From: an uncultured Eubacteriales bacterium
GTDB taxonomy: Bacteria > Bacillota > Clostridia > Monoglobales > Monoglobaceae
Assembly (NCBI GenBank): GCA_905198865.1
Contig: CAJKEB010000028.1
Coordinates: 1 to 23,748, forward strand
DNA: 23,748 nt
Direction: 5' to 3'
The position numbers and the translations under genes are program-made. Each line of letters starts with the position of its first letter. Position 1 is the stretch's first letter. The notes beneath the pieces were generated by a model. It was not told the DNA's origin. It did not search any database and was given only the letters and a program-made list of their open reading frames with translations. Shown here one piece after another: positions 7,728-17,237 of the stretch.

Positions 7728-9786
7728 AATTCAGTATCTCGCCGGCACGCTCAAACGTCCTTTTGACGCTCTTTTTAAGCTTGATGTATTTTTCGCTTTC
7801 AAGCAGCGGATCCTCTCTCAGAATTTCCGAAGCCGCGTCCTGAGTTTCTTTGAGTACGTCCATGTCTGTGAAGAAGTTGCCTATTCTCATTTCGGGCAAG
7901 CCGTGCTGACGTGTACCGAAAAACTCACCGGGGCCTCTAAGCTCCAGATCCTTTTCTGAAATCTTGAAGCCGTCGTTGGTCTCGCACATCACCTTCATAC
8001 GCTCTTTTGCAACACCGCTGTTTGTGTTCCCGAACATAACGCAATATGACTGCTCACCGCCTCTTCCTACTCTGCCTCTTAGCTGGTGAAGCTGTGAGAG
8101 TCCGAACCTCTCGGCATTCTCGATTACCATAATGGTGGCGTTGGGTACATCGACTCCGACCTCAATTACTGTTGTCGCAACAAGCACATCAATATCACCC
8201 GCCGCAAAACGGCGCATTACATCTTCTTTTTCAAGCGACTTCATCTTTCCGTGAAGAAGTCCGACCGACTTTCCGCGAAGCGGTCCGCGGCTCAGCTTAT
8301 CGGCATAATCCGTTGCCGCCTTTGCGCTGACCACATCCGAATCCTCGACAAGCGCGCATACAAAGTATTCCTGTCTGCCCTTCTCTATCTCGCTTATTAC
8401 AAAATCATACAGTCTGCCTCTTGCCGCCTCTGTCAATGCGATCGTCTTTATCGGCTTTCTGCCGGGAGGCAGCTCGTCTATTATCGAAATATCCAAATCG
8501 CCGTATATTACCAAAGACAGCGTCCTCGGTATCGGTGTCGCTGTCATAACAAGCGTATGCGAGTTGCCGCCCTTGCCGGCAAGTCTGGTACGCTGGTTTA
8601 CACCGAATCTATGCTGCTCGTCTGTTATTGTAAGCACAAGGTTTTTAAAGTTCACCTTGTCAGTTATTACGGCATGAGTTCCAACGATAATTTTTGCTTC
8701 GCCGCTTTCGATAAGCTCAAGGTTTTTCGCCTTATCCGCAGCTTTCTGACCGCCGCTTAAAAACGCTGTCTTAATCCCCCTCGGCTCGAAAAGTTTTTTC
8801 ATACTCTTATGGTGCTGTTCGGCGAGTATTTCCGTCGGCGCCATCATTGCGGACTGATAGCCATTCTTGGCCGCCGCAAACATCACGGCTGCCGCAACTA
8901 TCGTCTTGCCTGAGCCGACATCTCCCTGAACAAGACGGTTCATGGGCGTTGACTTTCGTATGTCAGAAGCAATCTCGTTGATAACACGCTTCTGTGCGCG
9001 GGTCAGTTCAAAGTTCAGCGACGCCGCAAAATCGGCAATGCACTTTACGTTGTCAATCGGCGTCGCCTTTTCACTGCGCTTCATAATTTTGGCCGCCGAA
9101 ACACCGAGCTGAAGGGTCAGGAATTCTTCAAACACAAGTCTGCGCCTTGCCAGAACAAAATCATCATAATCCTGCGGCATATGTACGTCATGTATCGCCT
9201 GCTTTATACCAATAAGATTGTTCTTCTGTCTGAATTCCTCCGGCAAAGTCTCCGGCAGCTCTTCACTCAGTCTGTCGAGTGCCTGCACGATCGCGTCTCG
9301 TATGCTCCTTTGCTGAAGCCCTGCCGTTGCCGGATAGACGGGAATGATTTTTCCCATCTTTGACGTCTGGCCGCTGCTTTCGAGCTTCTCTATAATCGGA
9401 TTTACCATTTCAGCTTTCATACCGCGGTACGTAACCTTGCCGAAAAATATATACTCTGAGCTCGGGTCTGTGAGTGTATTTGCGACATAAGGCGCATTGA
9501 ACCACGTAAGCTGCATAACTCCGCTTCCGTCAGCAAGCCTTGTCTGCGTCACAAGCGTTTTGTTCCTTGCACGAAACGAGCGTACTGCCATAGCAAGACA
9601 GCCCTTTACACAGACAGATTCGCCGTCAGTAAGGTCTGCAATATCCTTTATTTGCGTTCTGTCCTCAAAGCCTCTCGGCAAATGGTACAACAAATCCTCA
9701 ACTGTGTATATACCCAGCTTATGAAATAATTCCGCACGCTTGGCTCCTATACCTTTCAAATACTGAACGCTGTCGCTGAGAAGCAT
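7726..9786 (-). CDS. recG: ATP-dependent DNA helicase RecG
   Basis: A 686-residue superfamily 2 helicase that remodels stalled replication forks and branch-migrates Holliday junctions. It has an N-terminal wedge/OB region (about 50-160), Walker A GDVGSGKT near 288-295, DEQH near 388-391, the TATPIPRT motif, and helicase motifs ATTVIEVGVDVPNA and QLRGRVGRG in the second RecA lobe, then the C-terminal GPGEFFGTRQHGLP segment. Length matches the family. AGGAG lies nine bases before the ATG. It is 12 bases downstream of fakA and closes the long minus-strand series, ending at the terminator shared with the MATE gene. Confidence 0.98.
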   Translation of the reverse strand: MLLSDSVQYLKGIGAKRAELFHKLGIYTVEDLLYHLPRGFEDRTQIKDIADLTDGESVCVKGCLAMAVRSFRARNKTLVTQTRLADGSGVMQLTWFNAPYVANTLTDPSSEYIFFGKVTYRGMKAEMVNPIIEKLESSGQTSKMGKIIPVYPATAGLQQRSIRDAIVQALDRLSEELPETLPEEFRQKNNLIGIKQAIHDVHMPQDYDDFVLARRRLVFEEFLTLQLGVSAAKIMKRSEKATPIDNVKCIADFAASLNFELTRAQKRVINEIASDIRKSTPMNRLVQGDVGSGKTIVAAAVMFAAAKNGYQSAMMAPTEILAEQHHKSMKKLFEPRGIKTAFLSGGQKAADKAKNLELIESGEAKIIVGTHAVITDKVNFKNLVLTITDEQHRFGVNQRTRLAGKGGNSHTLVMTATPIPRTLSLVIYGDLDISIIDELPPGRKPIKTIALTEAARGRLYDFVISEIEKGRQEYFVCALVEDSDVVSAKAATDYADKLSRGPLRGKSVGLLHGKMKSLEKEDVMRRFAAGDIDVLVATTVIEVGVDVPNATIMVIENAERFGLSQLHQLRGRVGRGGEQSYCVMFGNTNSGVAKERMKVMCETNDGFKISEKDLELRGPGEFFGTRQHGLPEMRIGNFFTDMDVLKETQDAASEILREDPLLESEKYIKLKKSVKRTFERAGEILN

Positions 9787-9798
9787 TTTATTTCACTC

Positions 9799-11505
9799 CT
9801 ACTCTGCCGCAATAATATAACTGTATACCGCCTGTCCGCCGTAGTTGAGATTTACATCCAGCTTGCTGTATTCCGCCTCAACCTTTTCGGCAAGAGCCTT
9901 TGCCGTATCCTCCGTTATATCATCACCGTAATATATCGAAATCACACCGCAGTCATCGTCGGCCAGTTTTCTCACAAGCTCAAGCGCAACCGTTTCCATG
10001 TCTATGCCGACAAACGAAACATCGCCGTCCGTAACCGCCATAATATCGCCTTTGTGAATATCAAGCCCGTTCATTCTGGAATTCCTTGCAGCATATGTAA
10101 TCTGACCGCACCTTACCAACTCCGCAGTCTCGTTCATGGCAGCTGTGTTTTCGTCCGGCTCTGAGCCGTCGTCCAATACTGCCAGCGCTGAAATTCCCTG
10201 AGGCATATTGACGGTCGGGATAACAATCACATTTGTATCCGCCAGTTCGCCCGCCTGCTGTGCAGCAAGAATAATATTCTTATTATTGGGCAGCACGAAA
10301 ACATTTTCAGCTCCGATGCTTTCGACCGCGTCAAGAATATCCTGCGTACTGGGATTCATTGTCTGACCACCCTCAACGACTTTATCACAGTCCAGACTTT
10401 CAAAAAGCTCTTTCATTCCGCTGCCTGACACAACCGCAGCAACGCCGTACTTCTTCTTTCCGCTGTTCTTTGCGGTTTTGGCAAACTCAAGAATTTCTCC
10501 GCCCAAAGCGTCTTCGCTCTCAGGCTCCGAATCAGCCTTCCCATTATCTGCTGAGTCCGAATCCTGTCTTATCTTTTCGTTGTGCTGATACTTCATATTG
10601 TCTATTTTCAAATTCGTCAGCTCGCCGAGCTTTATTGCCTGTTCAATCACAAATCCGGGATGATTTGTATGGATATGAACCTTTACTATTTCATCGTCGT
10701 CAATTACAAGCATACAATCCCCTTTTGGTCTGATTGCCGCCATAAACTGAGCCGCGCTTCTTTCCCCCTCTTTGTTTATCAAAAATTCCGTGCAGTATTT
10801 ATACTTTATATCAGCCGTATCTATCTCGCTGCCGATTGCAGAAGATCCGGATTTCGATTCAACTATATCCTCATCTATTTCGATGGCTTTACCGCTCTCC
10901 AATCCGTCAACCGCACCGCCAAACAGCGTCATCAAGCCGCAGCCGCCTGCGTCAACAACGCCTGCCTGCTTCAGAACAGGAAGGATTTCAGGTGTATTTT
11001 TAAGGCTTTTTATACCTGCGTCATACAGAGCCTTCATAAACTCCAAGACATCGTCGTACTTTACAAAATTTTCTTCGGCATACTCGGCAATCTCACGAAC
11101 TACAGTCAATATAGTACCCTCTGTCGGCTTCATAACCGCGCGGTACGCCACGTCTCTTGCGCAGCATGCTGCGTTCTTAATCTCGCTTACGCCTGCCGTC
11201 TCACAGCCTTTAACCCCTTGCCATAGACCTCTCAAAATCTGTGACAGAATTACGCCAGAATTACCTCTGGCATTACGCAAAGCCGACTTTGCCAAGATTT
11301 CGAGAATCTCTGAAACACTGCCATCATCAGTCGGCTTAACAGCGTTTTTTGCAGCAGCCGTGAAGGTCATACTCATATTGGTTCCGGTATCTCCGTCAGG
11401 TACAGGGAAAACATTCATATCGTTGATTTTGTCCACATTAATTCTGATATTATTAGCAGCGGACATAATCATTATCTTTAAGGTTTTGCTATCCAAAATC
11501 TTCAT
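9799..11505 (-). CDS. fakA: Fatty acid kinase subunit FakA (DAK/DhaL family, YloV)
   Basis: A 568-residue protein. The N-terminal DhaL domain (about 1-200) carries PVPDGDTGTNMSMT with Asp37, Asp39 and Asn43 for Mg-ATP binding; the middle holds conserved metal-binding-like and linker segments, including an acidic low-complexity stretch around 310-335; the C-terminal part (about 345-568) is the FakA-type extension. It phosphorylates fatty acids presented by a FakB protein, feeding phospholipid synthesis. No fakB gene is in this window. The order Asp23 protein, fakA, recG is widely conserved in Firmicutes. AGGAG precedes the ATG by seven bases. Confidence 0.95.
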   Translation of the reverse strand: MKILDSKTLKIMIMSAANNIRINVDKINDMNVFPVPDGDTGTNMSMTFTAAAKNAVKPTDDGSVSEILEILAKSALRNARGNSGVILSQILRGLWQGVKGCETAGVSEIKNAACCARDVAYRAVMKPTEGTILTVVREIAEYAEENFVKYDDVLEFMKALYDAGIKSLKNTPEILPVLKQAGVVDAGGCGLMTLFGGAVDGLESGKAIEIDEDIVESKSGSSAIGSEIDTADIKYKYCTEFLINKEGERSAAQFMAAIRPKGDCMLVIDDDEIVKVHIHTNHPGFVIEQAIKLGELTNLKIDNMKYQHNEKIRQDSDSADNGKADSEPESEDALGGEILEFAKTAKNSGKKKYGVAAVVSGSGMKELFESLDCDKVVEGGQTMNPSTQDILDAVESIGAENVFVLPNNKNIILAAQQAGELADTNVIVIPTVNMPQGISALAVLDDGSEPDENTAAMNETAELVRCGQITYAARNSRMNGLDIHKGDIMAVTDGDVSFVGIDMETVALELVRKLADDDCGVISIYYGDDITEDTAKALAEKVEAEYSKLDVNLNYGGQAVYSYIIAAE

Positions 11506-11548
11506 CTATTTTCTCCTTAAAACTATTTGCTCATTATCAGCCGATAAA

Positions 11549-11902
11549 TTAATTGACACGAATGCCCTCGACATTCACATCAACGAACGAAACATCAAGA
11601 CCCGTCATTTCTTCGACGCGATACTTAACGCTGCTTCTGATAACTTCACCGATTGCGTTAATATTTGTTCCGTATTCAACAATTATATACAGCGAGATTT
11701 CAATGCCGCTGTCTGTCAGCTTTATTCTGACGCCCTTATCCATCTGCTCCTGCTTGAGCAGTTTTGCAAGGCCGTCCTTGCCCCCTGCTGCCGCCATACC
11801 GACTACGCCATAGCTCTTTGTGGCAATATATCCTGCAATTTTTGCAATTACTCTGTTCGCAATCTTTACATTTCCTCTTGAATTATCAAATTTTCCCGCC
11901 AT
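11549..11902 (-). CDS. Asp23/Gls24 family envelope stress response protein (YloU-like)
   Basis: A 117-residue protein with the Asp23 pattern: GNVKIANRVIAKIAGYIATKSYGVVGMA at the N-terminus (residues 9-36 region), then KLTDSGIEISLYIIVEYGTNI and a VSFVDVNVEGIRV end. It is soluble with no membrane segment; relatives are membrane-associated or of unknown role and usually lie next to fakA, as here. AGGAGG lies seven bases upstream of the ATG. The 50-base gap to the preceding yhaN-like gene has a TATAAT-like box without a fitting -35. Confidence 0.93.
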   Translation of the reverse strand: MAGKFDNSRGNVKIANRVIAKIAGYIATKSYGVVGMAAAGGKDGLAKLLKQEQMDKGVRIKLTDSGIEISLYIIVEYGTNINAIGEVIRSSVKYRVEEMTGLDVSFVDVNVEGIRVN

Positions 11903-11952
11903 GATAGTTCCTCCTAAAAAATTTTATATATGATAATGTCCTTATGTTATTA

Positions 11953-14049
11953 TTATATTGTTATTGCCGTTATTGCTTCACTGTAATCCGCGGCACATTC
12001 CAAATCTCTGCCATGACATGTAAACAGCAAAATCTGTATATTATCCGTCCCACACAGTTTTTTAAGCATGTCAATGGTTCGGCGGCTGCGCTCATCGTCG
12101 TATGTCATAAGCATATCGTCGAGATACAGAATTCTGTTATCGCGATCGACTGTCAGACGCATAATTGCAAGCCGCAGAGCAAAATAAATCTGATTATATG
12201 TACCCATGCTGAAAAACTCAGCCTGCTTTGAGTCGCCGCTGTCTCCTGCTTTATTCAGGTTTACCGAGAAGTCATCGGCAACCTTTATGTTTTCGTGCTG
12301 TCCGTCTGTCATTTCGGACAACAGCGACAAGGTCTCACGATTGAGATACGGCGTGAAATCGGACTTGATTTTCGCATACGCCCGGCTCAGGCACTCCTCC
12401 GCAAGCTGAACCGATTTAAGCTCACGTTCCTTTTCGGCAAGTCTTTTATCTATTTCACTAATTTCGGATTTTATATCGGCAGGCAGAACCATCTCGTCGC
12501 ATATGCTGATTCTGTGCTTCAAAGCTGCAATCTCACTTAAAGCTTTGTTCTTTTCTGCTTCAAGAGCTTTGAGTTTTTTGTCACAGTCTGCATTTGTTAT
12601 ACTTTCGTCCTGTATCACAAGTTTTTTAAGCTCGTCCGCCTCTTTTTTCAGTTCAGCATAGTCATCACCGCCGAGTGCTTCGGTATAAATATCGCGGCAT
12701 ACTTTTATTTTTGCCTTATTCTCTAAGTATATTCCATACTTTTCCTTGAAATCGGTATAGCTCTTGCACTCGAATTCTTTAAGGGTTTGGTTCAGGCGTT
12801 GTTCAGTCTCTGAAATTTCACTTCGGGTTCTGCCGAGCTGAGCGTTGATTTCGCTGACTTGATCTGCCAGCGTATTAAGCTTGCGGCTTGCCGTAAGAAC
12901 AATAACTCCGCATAACACCGCAAACACAATCGCAGCACCGACAAGCCCGAAGCACAACACGGCGCTCATATCAAGCACAAAGCACAGTATTGCCGCTATC
13001 AAGGCTAAGACTGCGGGAATACCTGCAAGTATCCGGTTTTTCACCGATGTTTCTCTGCGCTTTTCAAGTATTCTTTGGTTCTCGCCGAGCTTCTCATTCT
13101 GCTCATAAGCAAGAACTTCAAGCTCTCCGATTTTGGAATAATCTTCAGCCATTTTGTCAACCGTCTCATCGGCAGCCTTGTGCTTAAAGACTTGGAACAT
13201 TCTTGTATTTGCAATCTGCATTTCACGCTTTAAACAGCTGTCAAGTCTGTCAACCCGCTTAATCTTCTCTTTTGCAAGCTCCGACATACGAAGGCTGCTT
13301 AAATGCTCTATCTCAGCTCCGAGATTTTTTGAGCGTTCCTCCAGTTTTGTTAAAGCTTCTCTATCCTGCCGACGTTTATTTTCCTCTGCCCGTATACCGC
13401 TCAGCCTTGCCGAAAGGCGGTCTCTCTCCTCGCATAACAAGTCTATCTCGCCTTTTGCATTTCGCTTTGTACGCGCCTTTATCGAAAGCTCTTTCTTTTC
13501 GAGCTGTTTTAAAGCGTCGCTCACCGAAACATCGGACGCAGTGCCGCTGTCTAAGAAGTTCATCAGCCGGGCTGTTATTTCATCGTTTTTTCCGCGCATA
13601 CATACGTCATCCTGACCAATCCACAAGGTACGCTCAAACATGCCGCGGCTCATTCCGAGCAAGCGCTCGCCGACCTCTTCGCCGCTCACGGCGCTGCCGA
13701 AATAATCCTCACCGGTATCACTGTCCGTCACTCTGACAACATCGCCGGAGGCTCTCTTGCCAAATTCACGGTAAATCTCTATCCTACGGCTGCCGACTGT
13801 CAGTTTAATTCTGCCCGAGGCTTTGCCGCCGTTCCACGGAATAATACGAAGTCTGTCACTGACTTCACCGCTTTTTGTACTTCTTGCCCGTCCTGCGGGA
13901 ATACCGTAAAACATCAATTTTATAAACAGAAGAACCGTGGATTTTCCGGCTTCGTTTTTGCCGTATATTACATTAAGTCCGTCTTTAATTCTGATTGTAT
14001 AATCGGAAAACTTTCCGAAGCTTATAAGCTGTAGTTCATTTATTCGCAT
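11953..14049 (-). CDS. SbcC-like AAA ATPase with membrane hairpin (YhaN-like)
   Basis: A 698-residue SMC/Rad50-like ATPase. Walker A GKNEAGKS is at 30-37, a signature-like FSMGTYNQIYFALRL near 606-620, Walker B ILYLDD near 638-643, and an H-loop FTCHGRD near 674-680. Long coiled-coil arms (about 180-335 and 390-590) flank two hydrophobic helices (340-386) at the apex, where SbcC/Rad50 would carry a CxxC zinc hook; no such hook is present. This is the layout of Bacillus YhaN. It should work with the upstream phosphoesterase as a DNA end-processing complex, probably membrane-tethered. The start matches the family (MRINELQLISFG), though no strong ribosome site is visible; the 51-base gap from the upstream stop suggests coupling. 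Confidence 0.9.
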   Translation of the reverse strand: MRINELQLISFGKFSDYTIRIKDGLNVIYGKNEAGKSTVLLFIKLMFYGIPAGRARSTKSGEVSDRLRIIPWNGGKASGRIKLTVGSRRIEIYREFGKRASGDVVRVTDSDTGEDYFGSAVSGEEVGERLLGMSRGMFERTLWIGQDDVCMRGKNDEITARLMNFLDSGTASDVSVSDALKQLEKKELSIKARTKRNAKGEIDLLCEERDRLSARLSGIRAEENKRRQDREALTKLEERSKNLGAEIEHLSSLRMSELAKEKIKRVDRLDSCLKREMQIANTRMFQVFKHKAADETVDKMAEDYSKIGELEVLAYEQNEKLGENQRILEKRRETSVKNRILAGIPAVLALIAAILCFVLDMSAVLCFGLVGAAIVFAVLCGVIVLTASRKLNTLADQVSEINAQLGRTRSEISETEQRLNQTLKEFECKSYTDFKEKYGIYLENKAKIKVCRDIYTEALGGDDYAELKKEADELKKLVIQDESITNADCDKKLKALEAEKNKALSEIAALKHRISICDEMVLPADIKSEISEIDKRLAEKERELKSVQLAEECLSRAYAKIKSDFTPYLNRETLSLLSEMTDGQHENIKVADDFSVNLNKAGDSGDSKQAEFFSMGTYNQIYFALRLAIMRLTVDRDNRILYLDDMLMTYDDERSRRTIDMLKKLCGTDNIQILLFTCHGRDLECAADYSEAITAITI

Positions 14050-14100
14050 AGTATAATATTATTCTTATTCACTTTCCGTAATCCCATTATCTTCTGCCAA

Positions 14101-15225
14101 TCAATTCAGCCTGCCGTCAAGGGCGTCAATTCCGAATTTCAAGGCGGTTTCAGCAATTATTCTGTCTTCTTCATTATCCGAAGCACCTGTCAGTTCATTT
14201 AACATTCTTATATAAACCGCTCTGAGACTGTTGTCGTTCTCATCAGCGGTTAAACTGCGCAGCGCCTCGGTTTTATCCTCAACCGTCACCAAAAATGCTG
14301 AATTCTTGATGCGCTCGCCTATCATCTCAATATTCGGTCTGAAGCCCTCCGCCGGCGAACCGGAAATGATAATTTTGAACAAATCCTTCTCACTGAATTC
14401 GCTCAGTCTTTCAGAGATAAGCTCAATAATCATTTCACTGTCGGTCACTGTCTCGTCAATTCCGATATCAATTACATGATACGCTCGCTCATGAAGTTCC
14501 TTGAACTTAAAACCTGCTTCATCAAATCCGTCAATACAAATAACCCCGTATCTGCCCTTTTCGGCGCACTCGTCAAAGCCTCGCGGTTCAGGTATACCCG
14601 GGTATGCCCAAACGGTTTTTCCTGCCTTATTAAAGCCGCTGAAAGTATGTACATGACCAAGTGCAGCATAATCAAAACCGGATTTCTCTATTTCACTGAC
14701 CGAAATCGGGTTATATCTGCCTGCGCTTGATACTCCGCTCACCACATCACCGTGAATAACGGCAATATTATTATATTCGTCATGCCTTGGCATGACGAAT
14801 ATGCTTGGAACATTCGCCCCGTCCTCGCTTCCGAAGCTTGCGCCGCAGATACGAAGCTTTAAATCGTCAAGGTCAAAGTATTCGCCCGCAGTGCCAAACA
14901 CCCGGACATTCTCGCCGAAGTCCTGATTTGCGTAAACCGAATCCGGCGCGTATGGGTCGTGATTGCCTGCGGCGATAAATACCGGTATGTTTCGTATTTC
15001 CGCAAACTTGCGTTTTAAGAAGCTGATTGTCTCATCACTGACGTTTGCGCTGTCAAACAAGTCGCCCGAAATCAGCAGTACATCTGCACTTTCACGCGCA
15101 GTATCAATAATTCTCGAAAACACTGCCCTCTGTTCGCTGCGTCTGAGCCGCGCCATGTCCGCGCTGAGCCGTGCTGTGAATGCTGAATCAAGATGCATGT
15201 CCGCCATATGGAGTATTCTCGCCAT
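14101..15225 (-). CDS. Metallophosphoesterase, DNA repair exonuclease (SbcD/YhaO-like)
   Basis: A 374-residue calcineurin-type phosphoesterase. The metal-binding motifs are in order: DMH (9-11), GDLFD (54-58), GNHD (87-90), IHGDV near 155, and GHVH near 192. The C-terminal 120 residues form the cap seen in Mre11/SbcD relatives. It likely cuts DNA ends in complex with the following YhaN-like ATPase. The ribosome site GGCGGTGA lies directly behind an eight-U tract that ends a structured leader (15239-15370), so expression may be set by read-through of that structure. Confidence 0.92.
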   Translation of the reverse strand: MARILHMADMHLDSAFTARLSADMARLRRSEQRAVFSRIIDTARESADVLLISGDLFDSANVSDETISFLKRKFAEIRNIPVFIAAGNHDPYAPDSVYANQDFGENVRVFGTAGEYFDLDDLKLRICGASFGSEDGANVPSIFVMPRHDEYNNIAVIHGDVVSGVSSAGRYNPISVSEIEKSGFDYAALGHVHTFSGFNKAGKTVWAYPGIPEPRGFDECAEKGRYGVICIDGFDEAGFKFKELHERAYHVIDIGIDETVTDSEMIIELISERLSEFSEKDLFKIIISGSPAEGFRPNIEMIGERIKNSAFLVTVEDKTEALRSLTADENDNSLRAVYIRMLNELTGASDNEEDRIIAETALKFGIDALDGRLN

Positions 15226-15238
15226 AATTTCACCGCCT

Positions 15239-15370
15239 AAAAAAAACGAAGGACATAGCTAAAGCCTCCTGCGCTTATCACAAAACCCGAAAACGGTTTT
15301 TCCCTGCCGCATCGGAGCTTATCCTCTCAAATCAAAGGTATAACTTCGATTTGCTGCAGTCCCCCGGTAT
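15239..15370 (-). ncRNA. Unassigned structured RNA or attenuator upstream of the YhaO-like gene
   Basis: On the minus strand a TATAAT (15377-15382) precedes about 130 bases that fold well. A closing helix pairs GGGGGAC (15359-15365) with GTCCTTC (15248-15254). An inner 10-pair hairpin is CAAATCGAAG/CTTTGATTTG. A third arm begins AAGCTCC/GGAGGCTT (one bulge) and ends in AAAACCG/CGGGTTTT. Together they make a three-way junction whose closing helix runs straight into U8 (15239-15246). It is either a small RNA with its own end or a leader attenuator for 14101-15225. It does not match a class I can name; a -35 box is poor. Confidence 0.55.
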
Positions 15371-15437
15371 TTTTGTATTATATATTATTCTGAATTAAAA
15401 CTAAATCTGTACGTTCCTGAATTTTTACAAAGCTCTA

Positions 15438-16172
15438 TTATTCTTCAGGCATCTCCCATGTGTGGTAAACGTTCTGAACATCGTCGTTTTCCTCAAGCAT
15501 ATCAATGAGCTTTTCCATCTTTGCAATATCCTCGGGATTATCGAGAACTGTTGTTGTCTGCGGAATATAGTTTATCTCAGCCTGTGCAAAAGCATAGCCC
15601 TTTGACTCAAGCGCTTCGCGGGTTCCGCCGAACGCCTCAGGAGTCGTAAGTATTTCATAACATTCATCTTCAACATTGAAGTCGTCCGCGCCTGCGTCAA
15701 GAGCGTCCATCATAAGTGTATCCTCATCTACGCCGTCAGCTTTCTCAATAACAATAATACCCTTGCGGTCGAACATAAAGCCTACGCAGCCGTTCTGACC
15801 CAAGTTACCGCCGTTTTTATCAAAATAATGTCTCAAATCCGCAGCAGTTCTATTCTTGTTATCACTAAGCGTCTCAACCATTACGGCAATACCGCTCGGA
15901 CCATAGCCCTCATATACCATTTCCATATAGTTGCCGGTATCACCCTCGCCGGCCGCCTTTTTAATGCTTCTCTGTATTGTGTCGTTGGGCATGTTGTTCG
16001 CTTTTGCTTTTGCGATTACATCACGGAGCTTAGAATTTGAGTCCGGATCGGGTCCGCCTTCCTTAACCGCTACCATCAGCTCTCTGCCGATTTTGGTGAA
16101 AATCTTGCCTCGCTTAGCGTCAATAGCTCCCTTTTTTCTCTTTATTGTTGCCCATTTCGAATGTCCTGACAT
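15438..16172 (-). CDS. yebC: YebC/PmpR family regulator or translation factor
   Basis: A 244-residue protein of the usual length, opening with the family hallmark MSGHSKWATIKRKKGAIDAKRGKIF (residues 1-25 region) and containing YEGYGPSGIAVMVE and the NGCVGFMFDRKG segment. The family includes DNA-binding regulators such as PmpR, and the TACO1-type members have been linked to translation of difficult proline stretches; which role applies here cannot be told. AGGAGG lies upstream of the ATG. About 100 bases separate it from the SPFH gene. Confidence 0.96.
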   Translation of the reverse strand: MSGHSKWATIKRKKGAIDAKRGKIFTKIGRELMVAVKEGGPDPDSNSKLRDVIAKAKANNMPNDTIQRSIKKAAGEGDTGNYMEMVYEGYGPSGIAVMVETLSDNKNRTAADLRHYFDKNGGNLGQNGCVGFMFDRKGIIVIEKADGVDEDTLMMDALDAGADDFNVEDECYEILTTPEAFGGTREALESKGYAFAQAEINYIPQTTTVLDNPEDIAKMEKLIDMLEENDDVQNVYHTWEMPEE

Positions 16173-16275
16173 ATCTTTGTTTTCCTCCTAAAATTCAGTT
16201 ATCTTTGGTTTATCATAGCATTGCACAGGCAGACAAAGCTCCCCGTGCAAGTGTTATATCATATTAATTTTAATC

Positions 16276-17205
16276 CTATTTATCCTGATTGTCGCTGACG
16301 ATTTCTTTAATGCTCGCCGCAAGTCCTGCAATACCCTGTATTTCAGACGGCAAAATTATCTTGGTCGCCTTGCCGTCTGCCGCCTTTGCGAATGCCTCAA
16401 GGCTCTTGATGGTCAGAACCGCACTTGACGGCGCTGCGTCGTTGAGCATCTTTATACCGTCCGCTGTTGCCTGCTGAACGTTTCTGATAGCTTCGGCTTC
16501 ACCCTCTGCAATACGGATTGCGGCCTCTTTATCAGCCTCAGCCTTGAGAATCTGCGACGCCTTTTCAGCTTCCGCCTGGAGAATTCGCGACTCCTTCTCA
16601 CCCTCGGCAACGAGGACAGCTGACTTCTTCTCGCCCTCTGCTCTTAAAATAGCCTCACGGCGTTCACGCTCAGCCTTCATCTGCTTTTCCATAGCTTCAC
16701 GTATGCCGGCCGGCGGGATAATATTCTTAAGCTCAACTCTGTTGACCTTTATTCCCCACGGGTCGGTTGCCTCGTCAAGAATAGAGCGCATTTTTGTGTT
16801 TATCACATCTCTTGATGTCAAGCTCTCATCAAGCTCCATATCACCGATTATATTACGCAGCGTTGTAGCCGTCAGATTTTCGATAGCCGACATGGGCATG
16901 TCCACACCGTAGGTGTAAAGCTTCGGGTCGGTTATCTGATAGTAAACGACTGTATCAATCTGCATTGTTACATTATCCTTGGTGATTACCGGCTGAGGCG
17001 GAAAGTCCACAACCTGCTCCTTAAGGTTAACCTTTTTAGCCACCCTCTCGATGAACGGAATTTTAAAGTGAAGTCCAACACCCCAGCTTGCGCTGTAAGC
17101 ACCGAGACGCTCAATCACATATGAATACGCCTGCGGTACAATTTTTATATTCGCAACAACCAATACTATAATCGCTGCGAGCAAAATAATAAGAAACACT
17201 GCCAT
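16276..17205 (-). CDS. SPFH/Band 7 domain membrane protein (stomatin/QmcA-like)
   Basis: A 309-residue protein. Residues 2-20 are a single N-terminal membrane helix; about 20-190 is the SPFH domain (IVPQAYSYVIERLGAY, PQPVITKDNVTMQIDTVVYY); about 185-245 is a charged coiled coil with repeated AEGEK/AEAEK units; the end is NPI-like. Such proteins assemble into ring-like membrane scaffolds. The NfeD gene 32 bases upstream is the standard partner. AGGGGTG precedes the ATG. Confidence 0.95.
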   Translation of the reverse strand: MAVFLIILLAAIIVLVVANIKIVPQAYSYVIERLGAYSASWGVGLHFKIPFIERVAKKVNLKEQVVDFPPQPVITKDNVTMQIDTVVYYQITDPKLYTYGVDMPMSAIENLTATTLRNIIGDMELDESLTSRDVINTKMRSILDEATDPWGIKVNRVELKNIIPPAGIREAMEKQMKAERERREAILRAEGEKKSAVLVAEGEKESRILQAEAEKASQILKAEADKEAAIRIAEGEAEAIRNVQQATADGIKMLNDAAPSSAVLTIKSLEAFAKAADGKATKIILPSEIQGIAGLAASIKEIVSDNQDK

Positions 17206-17237
17206 AATAACACCCCTGTATTAATTAGTTTAAAAAT

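Noticed and set aside
8251..8760. Plus-strand open frame of 169 codons
   Set aside because: Antisense to the helicase core of recG.
10772..11881. Plus-strand open frame of 369 codons
   Set aside because: Antisense to fakA and the Asp23 gene, both clearly real; its composition is Ser/Ile/Pro-rich as expected of a shadow frame and it has no ribosome site.
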